Shown in pieces: positions 36,172 through 45,198 of a DNA stretch of 64,000 nucleotides. A model generated the notes under the pieces. It had not been told where the DNA came from and searched no databases. It saw only the letters and a list, made by a program, of their open reading frames with translations. The DNA is from Halobaculum roseum (GTDB taxonomy: Archaea; Halobacteriota; Halobacteria; Halobacteriales; Haloferacaceae), in contig NZ_CP082286.1 in NCBI RefSeq assembly GCF_019880245.1, positions 2,560,521 through 2,624,520 on the forward strand. The letters are read 5' to 3'. The stretch's first letter is position 1. Each line of letters starts with the position of its first letter. The position numbers and the translations under genes are program-made.

Positions 36172-36312
36172 ATGAGCGAAGCAGGCAACGACTCCGTGCC
36201 GATCTGGTGGATCCTCGTCTTCATCGTCCTCGCGCTCGGGCTGGGCGCTATCGCGGTGCTCTCGGTCGGCGGGAGCCTGATCGATCCGGCGATGCTGCTG
36301 CCGCTGGCGTAG
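36172..36312 (+). CDS. 46-residue single-TM protein between minD4 and argS
   Basis: A complete small ORF, MSEAGNDSVPIWWILVFIVL followed by a Gly/Ala/Leu-rich stretch and ending AMLLPLA. A 10-residue polar N-terminus, one hydrophobic helix of about 23 residues (11-33), and a second weaker hydrophobic stretch at the C-terminus. It starts 56 bases after the minD4 stop on the same strand. A T-rich GTTTCTTTTCG (about 36140-36150) lies 26-30 bases before the ATG and could be its promoter or the minD4 terminator. No homologue was recognised. Co-location with minD4 suggests, without proving, a related role. Confidence 0.6.
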   Translation: MSEAGNDSVPIWWILVFIVLALGLGAIAVLSVGGSLIDPAMLLPLA

Positions 36313-36367
36313 TCGAACCGCGGTCCGAAAAGAGGGGAAACGACGACGACTGTGGCTGTTCTCCGCT

Positions 36368-38128
36368 CTACATCGACTCGGGCGCCTCGACCCCGAGCAC
36401 GTCGAGGGCGTTGGCGATCGTGTGGCGCGCGGCGGCGACGAGCGCGAGGCGCGCCTCCCGGGTCGCCTCGTCGTCGGCCGTGAGCACCGGACACTCCCGG
36501 TAGAAGGCGTTGAACGTCTCCGCGAACTCGCGGGTGTAGGTGGCGATCCGGTGGGGTTCCAGGTCGTCGGCGGCCTCCTCGACGACGGCCGGGAACCGCG
36601 CGACGACCTTCAGCAGGTCGCGTTCCTCGGGCGTCGACAGCGCCTCCGGATCGACGGCGGCGTCGGGGGCCAGCCCCTCCTCGCCGGCTTCCGAGACGAT
36701 CCCGCAGCAACGCGCGTGGACGTACTGGACGTACGGCGCCGACTGCGCCTCGAAGTCGAGCGCGCGGTCCCACTCGAAGGTGATCGACTTCGTCGGCTGC
36801 TTGCTGACGATGTCGTAGCGGACGGCGCCGATGCCGACCTGCCGGGCGATGCGTTCGACGTCCTCCTCGCTCAGGTCGTCGTCGCGGATGCGGTCGTCCA
36901 TGCGCGACTCCACCTCCTGGCGGGCGCGGTCGATCGCCTCGTCGAGCAGGTCGTCGAGGTTCACCGCCGTGCCAGCGCGCGTGGACATCTTCCCCTCGGG
37001 GAGGTTCACGTACGAGTAGAACATCGACTGCAGGCGGTCGGTGTCGTTGCCGAGGAGCTCGAGCGCGGCCTGGAGCTGGCCGGCCTGGAGCTTGTGGTCC
37101 TCGCCCAGCACCGTCACCGCGCGGTCGTAGTTCTCGAACTTCCACTCGTGGTGCGCGAGGTCCCGCGTCGTGTACAGCGAGGTGCCGTCCGAGCGGAGGA
37201 ACACGAGCTTCTTCTCGTAGCCGTGCGCCGAGAGGTCGACCTGCCAGGCGCCCTCCTCGAGGACGGACTCGTCGAGGTCCTTCAGGCGCCGTGCCACGTC
37301 GTCGGAGGAGCCGTCGCGGATGAAGCGCGTCTCCTTGACGAACTCGTCGAACTCGGCGGGCAGGCGCGCGAGCGACGCCTCCATCCCCGAGAGCACCGTG
37401 TCGACGACCTCGCCGACGCGCTCATAGGTGTCCTCGTCGCCCGACTCGAGCCCCTGGAGGATCGAGGCGATCTCCGCCTCGGCCGCCTCCACCGTCTCCT
37501 CGTCGCCCTCCTCCAGCACCTCGTTGCCCTTGCGGTAGTAGCGCACGAGGTCGTAGTCGGGCTTGTCGCGGGCGGGCTCGGGGAGGTCGGACTCGTCGAA
37601 CGTCTCGTAGGCCCACGTGAAGATCGCCATCTGTCGGCCGGCGTCGTTGACGTAGTAGTGGCGGTCCACGTCGTAGCCGGCGTACTCGACGGCGTTGGCG
37701 ACGGCGTCGCCGATGATGGGGTTGCGCGCGCGGCCGACGTGGACCGGCCCCGTCGGGTTCGCGGAGGTGTGCTCCACGACGACGGACTCGTCCTTCCGCG
37801 GGAGTCGGCCGAACTCGGCGTCGCGGGCGGCGTCGAGCGTGTCCGCGAGGTAGGCGTCGTCGACGAAGAAGTTCACGTACGGGCCGCTGGTGTCCACGCG
37901 CGCGAGGTACTCCGTGGCGGCCACGTCGACCGCGTCGGCGACCTCGCCGGCGACCTGCGGCGGCGGCGCGCCCGCCTCGCCGGCTAACCGGAAGGCGACG
38001 CTGGAGGCGAGCGTCGCGTCGACGCCGTCGGGCGGGTCCTCGATGCCGAGGTCGTCGGTCGGATAGCCGAGGTCGGCGAGCGCGTCCGTCAGCGCCGCCG
38101 CCACGGCCGACCGGAACTGTCTGAACAT
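36368..38128 (-). CDS. argS: Arginyl-tRNA synthetase
   Basis: A 586-residue class I synthetase. Domains: an N-terminal Arg-S additional domain (1 to about 95), the HIGH-type motif in [16 protein letters not shown] (121-136), a KMSK-like GKMSTRAG, and an anticodon-binding helical bundle at the C-terminus ending in [14 protein letters not shown]. It charges tRNA-Arg. Convergent with the minD4 cluster. Antisense frames spanning it are shadows. Confidence 0.96.
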   Translation of the reverse strand: MFRQFRSAVAAALTDALADLGYPTDDLGIEDPPDGVDATLASSVAFRLAGEAGAPPPQVAGEVADAVDVAATEYLARVDTSGPYVNFFVDDAYLADTLDAARDAEFGRLPRKDESVVVEHTSANPTGPVHVGRARNPIIGDAVANAVEYAGYDVDRHYYVNDAGRQMAIFTWAYETFDESDLPEPARDKPDYDLVRYYRKGNEVLEEGDEETVEAAEAEIASILQGLESGDEDTYERVGEVVDTVLSGMEASLARLPAEFDEFVKETRFIRDGSSDDVARRLKDLDESVLEEGAWQVDLSAHGYEKKLVFLRSDGTSLYTTRDLAHHEWKFENYDRAVTVLGEDHKLQAGQLQAALELLGNDTDRLQSMFYSYVNLPEGKMSTRAGTAVNLDDLLDEAIDRARQEVESRMDDRIRDDDLSEEDVERIARQVGIGAVRYDIVSKQPTKSITFEWDRALDFEAQSAPYVQYVHARCCGIVSEAGEEGLAPDAAVDPEALSTPEERDLLKVVARFPAVVEEAADDLEPHRIATYTREFAETFNAFYRECPVLTADDEATREARLALVAAARHTIANALDVLGVEAPESM

Positions 38129-38321
38129 GCGCGTGGCTTCCCCCGCCGCCGATAAATGGGTTTCCGAACCGCACCGCCGACCGCGGCGGCAACCGCGTCC
38201 CGTTCTCGTTCCCGTTCACCGGACGCGACCCGGCTCGCCGGCACCGACGCCTTTTGGTGTATCGGGCCCACAGCATCGGTACGAATCCCGGTCGCGTGAC
38301 GATCCGTAACGATTCTGTTAT

Positions 38322-38341
38322 GCATACCGGATTCGGTATGC
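38322..38341. promoter_or_regulatory. Perfect palindromic operator of rbkR-ribB
   Basis: GCATACCGGATTCGGTATGC: two perfect 8-bp half sites around GATT. The right half overlaps a TATA-like TATGCTTTT 30 bases before the rbkR ATG. Binding there would block transcription. RbkR proteins are known to bind palindromes upstream of riboflavin genes, so autoregulation is the simplest reading. Confidence 0.65.
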
Positions 38342-38371
38342 TTTTGGGTCGCGCCCTCCGACCTGTGGGCA

Positions 38372-39127
38372 ATGAGCACTTCCACGACGGCCGTCGGCCA
38401 CGACGAGGTGGCCGCGCTGAAGACGGTCGCGCTGCGGGGCGGCCTCCGCGAGCCGGTGAAGGTCTCCTGTTCGACGCTCGGCGAGCGCCTCGACGCCTCC
38501 AGTCAGACGGCCTCGCGACGGCTCCAGCGGCTCGAGTCCGCCGGACTGCTCGATCGCGACGTCGTCGGCGACGGGCAGTGGGTGACGGTGACAGACGCCG
38601 GCGAGCGTCGCCTGCGCGGGGAGTACGCCGACTACCGTCGCCTGTTCGAGGGCGAGGCCGGCCTCTCGCTGTCCGGGACGGTCACCTCCGGGATGGGCGA
38701 GGGACGCCACTACATCCAGCTGTCGGGCTACCACGAGCAGTTCGTCGAGCGCCTCGGCTACGAGCCGTTCCCGGGCACGCTGAACGTCGAGCTCTCGGAG
38801 GCGGCCGTCCGCGCCCGCGCGGGGCTGGACTCCGTCGACGGGATCCCGATCGACGGCTGGGAGGACGAGGAGCGCACGTTCGGCCCGGCGACGTGTTACG
38901 CCGCCGAGGTGCGCGCCGACGGCGACGCGTTCGCGCCGGCGCACGTGATCGTGCCCGAGCGCACCCACCACGACGAGGACCAGCTCGAACTCATCGCGCC
39001 CGCGAAGCTGCGCGAGGAGCTGGATCTGGCCGACGGCGACGAGGTGCGCGTGCGCGTCACCGACGCCGAGCGCGCCGACGAGCCCGCCCCGTCGGCCGGG
39101 GGCGCTGACGCCGGGGGGTCGGCGTGA
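38372..39127 (+). CDS. rbkR: Bifunctional wHTH regulator / CTP-dependent riboflavin kinase
   Basis: A 251-residue protein. Residues 10-80 form a winged helix ([20 protein letters not shown]). Residues 95-225 are the archaeal DUF120 riboflavin kinase, with [14 protein letters not shown] (111-124) and [12 protein letters not shown] (129-140). It phosphorylates riboflavin to FMN using CTP, and the HTH represses or activates riboflavin genes in response. The first 30 bases upstream hold the palindromic operator. Its stop overlaps the ribB start. An acidic, Gly/Ala-rich tail ends the protein. Confidence 0.92.
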   Translation: MSTSTTAVGHDEVAALKTVALRGGLREPVKVSCSTLGERLDASSQTASRRLQRLESAGLLDRDVVGDGQWVTVTDAGERRLRGEYADYRRLFEGEAGLSLSGTVTSGMGEGRHYIQLSGYHEQFVERLGYEPFPGTLNVELSEAAVRARAGLDSVDGIPIDGWEDEERTFGPATCYAAEVRADGDAFAPAHVIVPERTHHDEDQLELIAPAKLREELDLADGDEVRVRVTDAERADEPAPSAGGADAGGSA

Positions 39128-39798
39128 GCCGGCAGGCCGGCCGGCTGGACCGCGCGCTCGCCGCCTTCCGCGCTGGCGAGCCGGTGCTCGTCCACGACTT
39201 CGACGACCGCGAGGGGGAGACGGACCTCGTGTACCCCGCGGGCGCCGTCGAGCCGGCGGACGTGACGCGCATGCGCAACGACGCCGGCGGGCTGATCTGC
39301 GTGGCCGTCTCCGACGCCGTCGCCGACGCCGCCGACCTCCCGTTCCTCGAGGAGCAGATCGACCACCCGGCGGCCGCGAGCCACGACCTCGCGTACGACG
39401 ACCGCTCGTCGTTCTCGCTGCCGGTGAACCACCGCGACACCTTCACCGGGATCACCGACGACGACCGCGCGCTGACGATCACGGAGCTTGCCTCGATGGC
39501 CTCCGCCGTCGAGGCGGGCGTCGAGTACGGCCCCGACGAGTTCGCCGCCGAGTTCCGCGCGCCCGGCCACGTCCACGTGCTCCGGGGCGCCCCCGACGGG
39601 CTCTCGGACCGACTGGGGCACACCGAGCTGGGGCTCGCGATGGCCGCGGAGACGGGCAACCCGCCCGCCGCGGTCGTCTGTGAGATGCTCGACGACGAGA
39701 CCGGCCGGGCGCTGTCGACCCGGGCGGCCCGCGAGTACGCACAGCGCCACGGCTTCCCGTACGTCGAGGGCGAGGAGCTGGTCGAGGCGCTGCGGTAG
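39124..39798 (+). CDS. ribB: 3,4-dihydroxy-2-butanone 4-phosphate synthase
   Basis: A 224-residue RibB. It carries [13 protein letters not shown] (27-39, the acidic metal and substrate loop) and [10 protein letters not shown], as in other archaeal enzymes. It converts ribulose 5-phosphate to the four-carbon riboflavin precursor. It begins with GTG 39124 overlapping the rbkR stop by 4 bases, so both are made from one mRNA under the palindromic operator. Confidence 0.92.
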   Translation: MSRQAGRLDRALAAFRAGEPVLVHDFDDREGETDLVYPAGAVEPADVTRMRNDAGGLICVAVSDAVADAADLPFLEEQIDHPAAASHDLAYDDRSSFSLPVNHRDTFTGITDDDRALTITELASMASAVEAGVEYGPDEFAAEFRAPGHVHVLRGAPDGLSDRLGHTELGLAMAAETGNPPAAVVCEMLDDETGRALSTRAAREYAQRHGFPYVEGEELVEALR

Positions 39799-39823
39799 CG
39801 TCCCCGGTCCCGCCGGCGGCGAC

Positions 39824-40885
39824 TCAGCCGAGCAGCCCGAACAGCCCGAGTACCCATCGACCGATCTCCGATCCCGCGAACAGCGCGCCCTCCGGACGGG
39901 AAAGCTGTCGCCCGGTCCACAGCGCGGCGACCATCAGAACCGTGACGCCGGCCAGCCACGCCAATGTCTCCAGCGCGTTCGCGGACACGGCCAGCGGCCG
40001 GACGAGCGCCGCCGCCCCCATGATCCCAGTGATGTTGAACACGTTGCTGCCGACGACGTTGCCGACGGAGACGCCGAGGCTCCCGCGGCTCAGCGCCACC
40101 AGCGACACCGCGAACTCCGGGGTCGACGTGCCGGCGGCGACGATGGTCCCGCCGATCACCCACTCGGAGATCCCGGCCCCGCGCGCGAGCGTCGACGCCG
40201 CGGCGACCATGTAGTCGCCGCTCACCAGCACCAGCGCCAGCCCGCCGACGAGTAACAGCGCGTCGCGACCGCGGAACGACACTCGCCCCGTGATGTCGGT
40301 CGTCGCCGCGTCGCCGGGGAACGTCCCCGGATCGGATCCGGGTTTCACGTCCGAGGGGGCGGAGCCCGCCTCGGGCTCCACTTCCGGCTCTTCGTCCTCG
40401 GTCCCCGCTCCGGCAACCGTGGACCCGCCCTCGGCGCGGAGCAGATAGGCGGTGTACGTGACGAACAGCCCGGCGAGCACGGCGCCCTCGACGCGGGAGA
40501 CGGCGAGGTCGACCAGCGCGATCCCGCCGACGGCGGTGCTCGCCAGCAGCGCGAGGCCGTCCCGGTGAACCAGCGTCTCGGCGATCGGGATCACCCGGAT
40601 CAGCGCGACGACGCCGAGGATGAACGCGAGGTTGTAGACGTTCGACCCGAGGACGTTCGCGACGGCGATGTCGCCGAGTCCGTTCGCCGCGGCGTCGAGG
40701 GAGACCGACAGCTCCGGCGTCGACGTGCCCATCGCGACGACCGTGAGGCCGATGGCGAGTTCGGAGAGCCCGAACCGCCGGGCGAGCCGGACCACCGCGT
40801 CCACGAGGAGGCGCGCGCCGATCCACAGCCCCAGCACCGAGAGGACGACGATCCCGACCTGCACGAGCGGCCCGCCCTGTACCAT
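39824..40885 (-). CDS. Sodium/calcium exchanger family protein
   Basis: A 353-residue CaCA antiporter with the two alpha-repeats clearly visible: GTSTPELSVSLDAA (with NVLGSNVYN) in the first half and GTSTPEFAVSLVAL (with NVVGSNVFN) in the second. A hydrophilic loop of about 45 acidic residues (about 148-195) separates the halves. It exchanges Na+ or H+ for Ca2+ across the membrane. It converges on ribB. Confidence 0.93.
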   Translation of the reverse strand: MVQGGPLVQVGIVVLSVLGLWIGARLLVDAVVRLARRFGLSELAIGLTVVAMGTSTPELSVSLDAAANGLGDIAVANVLGSNVYNLAFILGVVALIRVIPIAETLVHRDGLALLASTAVGGIALVDLAVSRVEGAVLAGLFVTYTAYLLRAEGGSTVAGAGTEDEEPEVEPEAGSAPSDVKPGSDPGTFPGDAATTDITGRVSFRGRDALLLVGGLALVLVSGDYMVAAASTLARGAGISEWVIGGTIVAAGTSTPEFAVSLVALSRGSLGVSVGNVVGSNVFNITGIMGAAALVRPLAVSANALETLAWLAGVTVLMVAALWTGRQLSRPEGALFAGSEIGRWVLGLFGLLG

Positions 40886-41027
40886 CGTTCGACCGTACCG
40901 TCCGGGCGTCGAGGAATCAACCTTCGGGCCGGGGGAGCGTGGTCGCCGGTCGAGATCCGGGACCGGGCGGTCGGAACGCCGGCGTCGTTCCCGGGGGACC
41001 CCTCCGGTCGACCTTGTGTCGGTTATG

Positions 41028-41054
41028 GGCGGAGCGGCACAGGACCGCTCCGCC
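41028..41054 (+). repeat. Dispersed hairpin module, copy near NhaC
   Basis: GGCGGAGCGG, 7-base loop, CCGCTCCGCC, the inverse of 19009-19035 with one changed base. A second, looser GGCTCGGC...CTCGCCGCG module follows at 41103-41160. The 279-base gap between the exchanger and NhaC genes is mostly this repeat. Confidence 0.75.
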
Positions 41055-41164
41055 GTACTCCGAGACGCTCGGCTTCGCCTCGCGTCGCGCCCAATTCGTG
41101 CGCGGCTCGGCCCGAAGACCTCGCCGCGGTTCTTCCGAGACGCTCGCTTCGCTCGCGTCTCGCC

Positions 41165-42604
41165 TCAGTCGTCGGCGGGGACGGCCCCCGCCGGCGCATC
41201 GGTCGGCGTCGTCGCCCGGCCGGCCAGCGCGAGCCCGACGAGCGCCAGCACCGACAGGGGCCCGAAGAAGTAGTACGGGACGAACGCCCACGACGATTCG
41301 AAGCCGAGCGCGGCCGCCATGAAGACCGCGCCGGCGTGCCACGGGAACAGCGGTCCGGTGGGGGTGCCGGCGGCCTCGACGGCCCGCGAGAGGTCCCGCG
41401 AGTCGAGCCCGTACTCGTCGTACAGCCCCCGGAGGCTCACGCCCGGCACGACGATGCTCATGTACTGCTGGGCGGTGAAGGCGTTCGTGAGCAGCGCGGA
41501 CGCGCCGGTGCCGACCACGAGGGAGTTGCGCGACCACACCACGTCGGCCAGGCGGTCGGCGACGACCGCGAGCACGTCGGTTCCCTCCAGCAGCCCGCCC
41601 AGCGCCAGCGCCGCCACGACGACGGCGATCGTCCAGCCCGAGCCCGCGAGCCCGCCCGTCGCCAGCAGGCCGTTGACGAGCTCGCTTCCCGTCTCAGGCG
41701 CGGTGCCGCTCAGGAACGCCTCCCAGGCGGCGGTGAAGGAGCGCCCCTGCGCGAGCACGGTCGTCCCGGCGCCCGCGAACACGCCGGCGATCAGCGCCGG
41801 GAGCGCGGGGTACCCCCGGATCGCGAGGCCGAACGTGACCACCAGCGGGAGGAACACGAGCGGGCCGAGCGCGTACGTCGACGCCAGCGGCCCGGTGATC
41901 GCCGAAGGGTCGCCGCCGGAGCCGGTCACGGCGTACGCGCCGAGGACGGCGTAGCCGACGACCGAGAGGCCGAACGCGACGGCGGTGCCGAGGCGCATCG
42001 CGTTGATGTGGTCGTACAGGTCGGTGTTCGTCACCGCGGCCGCGAGGTTCGTCGTGTCCGACAGCGGGCTCTGCTTGTCGCCGGCGTACGCGCCCGAGAC
42101 GATGGCGCCGGCGGTCATCGGCGCCGACACGTCCAGTCCCGAGCCGATGCCGATGAAGGCGACGCCGAGCGTCCCGACGGTCGTCCACGACGAGCCGATC
42201 GCGAAGGCGACGACGGCCGCGAGCACGGCCGTCACGGGGAGGAACACCGCCGGCGACAGCAGCCCGAGCCCGTAGTACATGAGCCCCGGGATCGTGCCGG
42301 CGCTGGTCCACGTCGCGATCAGCCCGTAGATGACGAACAGGATGAGGATCGCCTGCATGCCCATCCGCAGGCCGCCCTCGGCGGCGTCGTACACGCCGTC
42401 CCAGTCGTAGCCGAGCCGGTAGCGCGCGAACAACCCGGCGAAGGCGATGCTCCAAAGCAGCGGTCCGTGCGGGGCCAGGCCGAGCAGCCCCGAGCCGACG
42501 GCCAACGAGGCGACGACGACCGCGAGCGGCACGAGCGCCTCGCCGAACGTCGGCCGCCGCGCGTCGCCGAGGGGCTCGTCGGCGCGTGGCGGTTGCGTAT
42601 CCAT
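41165..42604 (-). CDS. NhaC-family Na+/H+ antiporter
   Basis: A polytopic membrane protein of 479 residues from ATG 42604 (MDTQPPRADEPLG), or 485 from GTG 42622. It has 11-13 hydrophobic helices and NhaC-type motifs such as GSSWTTVGTLGVAFIGIG and GAYAGDKQSPLSDTTNLAA. It expels Na+ for H+, important in a halophile. Both starts have a TATA-like box 27 bases upstream (GTTTAATTACC for ATG, AATAATAAAG for GTG); ATG is preferred for its better box. Confidence 0.88.
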   Translation of the reverse strand: MDTQPPRADEPLGDARRPTFGEALVPLAVVVASLAVGSGLLGLAPHGPLLWSIAFAGLFARYRLGYDWDGVYDAAEGGLRMGMQAILILFVIYGLIATWTSAGTIPGLMYYGLGLLSPAVFLPVTAVLAAVVAFAIGSSWTTVGTLGVAFIGIGSGLDVSAPMTAGAIVSGAYAGDKQSPLSDTTNLAAAVTNTDLYDHINAMRLGTAVAFGLSVVGYAVLGAYAVTGSGGDPSAITGPLASTYALGPLVFLPLVVTFGLAIRGYPALPALIAGVFAGAGTTVLAQGRSFTAAWEAFLSGTAPETGSELVNGLLATGGLAGSGWTIAVVVAALALGGLLEGTDVLAVVADRLADVVWSRNSLVVGTGASALLTNAFTAQQYMSIVVPGVSLRGLYDEYGLDSRDLSRAVEAAGTPTGPLFPWHAGAVFMAAALGFESSWAFVPYYFFGPLSVLALVGLALAGRATTPTDAPAGAVPADD

Positions 42605-42625
42605 CACCGGTTCGTAATTCACTGA

Positions 42626-42653
42626 GGTAATTAAACTGCACGTCTTTATTATT
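42626..42653 (-). promoter_or_regulatory. Double TATA region of the NhaC gene
   Basis: Two AT-rich boxes read on the minus strand, GTTTAATTACC (42626-42636) and AATAATAAAG (42644-42653), are each about 27 bases before one of the two candidate start codons. Confidence 0.5.
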
Positions 42654-42801
42654 CATGGTCGTAAATGGGGGTCGTTGCCGGCGAAATCGAGGCGGTGACA
42701 GAAGGGTGACCGAGCGCGTCGCGGCTGTGACGGAACCGTGACGGCGCGGCGACGACGCGGACGGGGGGACGGGCGGGGGTGGACGCCCGGTGTTTCTGTG
42801 G

Positions 42802-42809
42802 TATTTATT
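42802..42809 (+). promoter_or_regulatory. Promoter of ilvE
   Basis: TATTTATT, a strong TATA box centred 28 bases before ATG 42834. Confidence 0.55.
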
Positions 42810-42833
42810 GTCCGGCAAATCCTGCGACCGCGT

Positions 42834-43766
42834 ATGGCTGGCTTCGCGGAGATGGACGTCGACACCATCTGGCAAAACGGCGAGTACGTCGATTGGGAGG
42901 ACGCGACCACGCACGTCCTCACACACGGACTGCACTACGGCACGGGCGTCTTCGAGGGCGTGCGCGCGTACGACACCGAGAAGGGGACGGCGGTGTTCCG
43001 CTGGGAGGAGCACCTCGACCGCTTCTTCGAGTCGACGAAGCCGTACGACATGGAGATCCCCTACTCCCGGGAGGAGCTGACCGAGGCGACGATGGAGGTC
43101 ATCCGCCGCAACGACCTCGAATCGGCGTACGTCCGCCCCATCGCCTACTACGGCTACCACTCGCTCGGCGTCTCGCCGGGCGACTGTCCCACCGACGTGG
43201 CGATCGCGGCGTGGCCGTGGGGCGCGTACCTCGGAGACGACGCGCTGGAGAACGGCATCAAGGCGATGGTGTCCTCCTGGCGCAAGCACTCCTCCTCGCA
43301 GATCCCGACGAACGCGAAGACGACGGGGCTGTACGTCAACTCCCTGCTCGCGGGCGAGGAGGCCCGCCGCAACGGCTACAAGGAGGCGATCGTCCTCAAC
43401 AAGGAGGGCAACGTCGCGGAGGGCCCCGGCGAGAACATCTTCCTCGTGCGCGACGGCGAGATCTTCACGCCCGGGCTCTCGGAGTCGATCCTCGACGGCA
43501 TCACCCGCAACACGGTGATCGAGCTGGCTCGCGAGCGCGGCTACACCGTCCACGACAACGTGAGCATCTCCCGCGGCGAGTTGAACACGGCCGACGAGCT
43601 GTTCTTCACCGGCTCGGCGGCGGAGGTCACCCCGATCCGGCAGGTCGACAACGTCGAGATCGGCAACGGCTCGCGCGGGCCGGTCACCGAGGAGCTGCAG
43701 ACCGCGTTCTTCGACCTCGTGGAGCGTCGCACCGACGACCACGAGGAGTGGTTCACCTACGTCTGA
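42834..43766 (+). CDS. ilvE: Branched-chain amino acid aminotransferase
   Basis: A 310-residue class IV PLP enzyme. The catalytic Lys is K162 in NAKTTGLYVNSLLAGEEARR, and the phosphate-binding region follows (EGPGENIFLV). RRNDLESAYVRPIAYYGYHS is typical of BCATs. It transaminates Val, Leu and Ile. ATG 42834 is chosen by its TATA box at 42802-42809; an internal ATG at 42852 is also possible. Normal family length. Confidence 0.93.
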   Translation: MAGFAEMDVDTIWQNGEYVDWEDATTHVLTHGLHYGTGVFEGVRAYDTEKGTAVFRWEEHLDRFFESTKPYDMEIPYSREELTEATMEVIRRNDLESAYVRPIAYYGYHSLGVSPGDCPTDVAIAAWPWGAYLGDDALENGIKAMVSSWRKHSSSQIPTNAKTTGLYVNSLLAGEEARRNGYKEAIVLNKEGNVAEGPGENIFLVRDGEIFTPGLSESILDGITRNTVIELARERGYTVHDNVSISRGELNTADELFFTGSAAEVTPIRQVDNVEIGNGSRGPVTEELQTAFFDLVERRTDDHEEWFTYV

Positions 43767-43921
43767 GCCGCCGGCGCGCCGTCCGGTCGAACCGCGGCTC
43801 CTCGCGCGCGCCCGATCGGTTCGGATCCCGTCACCGGACTGAGCTACCGACCACGGCAGCCGCCCCGAGGAACTCGACCCCGACCACGACCTCGATCTCG
43901 CCTTCGATCTCGCCTTCGACG

Positions 43922-43940
43922 GCGACCGGCCGCCGGTCGC
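43922..43940 (-). terminator. Hairpin directly after the cupredoxin stop codon
   Basis: GCGACCGG-CCG-CCGGTCGC, a perfect 8-bp stem abutting the TAA at 43941-43943. Confidence 0.4.
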
Positions 43941-44951
43941 TTACCCGTCCGCCTCGGTCTCCGTCGAGGTCCCGGCGTCGTCCGCTGTCGTCGTTTCGGT
44001 TTCGTCTTCTGCCGCCGTTTCGGTCTCGGTTCCGGCCTCAGCTTCGGTCTCGGTTTCGCCCTCGGGTTCGGTTTCCGTCCCCGCCTCCGTCTCGGTCGGC
44101 GACGGCTCGCCGAGCGAGAGATCCGCCCAGGCGACGGTCCCCTGCTCGACGACGTTCGCCGGTTCGAGTTCCGGGGCCGTGAGGACCCGCCGATCGTTCG
44201 GGAAGAGCCCCTCGGGCCCGGGGACCGAGAACGCGTCGTCCGACACGTCGTCCTCCTCGGGGTCGATCACGACGATCCGGCCGACCATTCCGAGCCCCAG
44301 GTGCGGCAGGCAGAGGTAGTCGTACACCCCCGGCTCGGTGAACTCGTACACCCACGACTGCCCCGGCGTCAGGGGCGGGGAGGTGAACGGTTCGACTCCC
44401 TCCGGAACCCGCCGCGGTACCTCGAGGTCAGGTTCAGCGAGCTCCGTGAACGCGGTCACCGTGTGGAGACCGTTGACGTCGACGAACTGAACGAGGTCGC
44501 CCGGTTCGATCTGCAGCCCCACGGGGTCGAAGAGGAACTCCGCGGGGACCTCGAGGAACGACCCCGGTGAGTCCTCGTCGGGTTCGGACGGGAACTGCGG
44601 GTGGTCGCCCTCGCCCTCCTCGGTGGTCACGTCCACGACGTGCTCGACGGTCACGCCGTCGGTCTCGTCGGCCGCGAGCGGGTACCCGAAGGTGGGGTCC
44701 ACGAGGTCGTCGAGCACCGCGTCGCTGCCGGCGGACTCTCCGTCGCCCCCGTCGTCGCCGTCGTCTCCCGATCCGTCCCCGTCCTCGCCGTCGTCCTGCT
44801 GGCCCGCGACCATGCCGGCCCCGCCCAGCGTCGCCGCCGCGGCGGCCGCCCCGCCGAACTTGATCACCCGTCTGCGCGACGCCTCCGGTATCCAGCCGTG
44901 TTCGTCCGTCGATCCGCCCCTCTCGTCGGTTTCGTCGCTTTGGTTCGACAT
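43941..44951 (-). CDS. Tat-exported cupredoxin (halocyanin-like) with Thr/Glu-rich tail
   Basis: A 336-residue protein. A twin-arginine signal (RRR at 26-28, then an Ala/Gly-rich core) is followed by a Gly/Asp linker. The plastocyanin-type copper domain has ligands H163, C214, H217 and M222 (YDYLCLPHLGLGM). After it come about 55 residues of Thr/Glu repeats (TETEAGTETE type), unusual for halocyanins and possibly a glycosylated stalk, with no C-terminal anchor. It would carry electrons outside the membrane. Two 25-bp direct repeats lie upstream. Confidence 0.82.
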   Translation of the reverse strand: MSNQSDETDERGGSTDEHGWIPEASRRRVIKFGGAAAAAATLGGAGMVAGQQDDGEDGDGSGDDGDDGGDGESAGSDAVLDDLVDPTFGYPLAADETDGVTVEHVVDVTTEEGEGDHPQFPSEPDEDSPGSFLEVPAEFLFDPVGLQIEPGDLVQFVDVNGLHTVTAFTELAEPDLEVPRRVPEGVEPFTSPPLTPGQSWVYEFTEPGVYDYLCLPHLGLGMVGRIVVIDPEEDDVSDDAFSVPGPEGLFPNDRRVLTAPELEPANVVEQGTVAWADLSLGEPSPTETEAGTETEPEGETETEAEAGTETETAAEDETETTTADDAGTSTETEADG

Positions 44952-44990
44952 GCGGACACACTGTCCACGCGACGCTACATTGCTACCTCC

Positions 44991-45047
44991 TCCGTACGGT
45001 CGAGTACGGTCACCCCTAGCCCTCCGTACGGTCGGGTACGGTCACCC
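44991..45047. repeat. Two near-perfect 25-bp direct repeats upstream of the cupredoxin gene
   Basis: Units at 44991-45015 and 45023-45047 differ at one base. Each carries TCCGTACGGT (a CCGTACGG palindrome) and GTACGGTCACCC, giving four GTACGGT half-sites with a 32-bp period. They lie 40-96 bases before the cupredoxin start, as expected for a regulator-binding array. Confidence 0.75.
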
Positions 45048-45198
45048 TGCGAGAACGGAGCCGGAGGAACGGACAGCCTCGCAGTCGATCCGTTCGGTCG
45101 ACGGGATCGCACGCCCGACGGGAGTAACGAGCCGTTTCGTCGACGGTCGGAACCGGTCGTCAGTTGGTCCGCGAGGGAATCGAGGTGGGTCCCGCCGA

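Noticed and set aside
38129-38371. tRNA gene in the argS-rbkR gap
   Set aside because: The fragment ACGAATCCCG looks like a T-loop end, but no cloverleaf can be formed around it.
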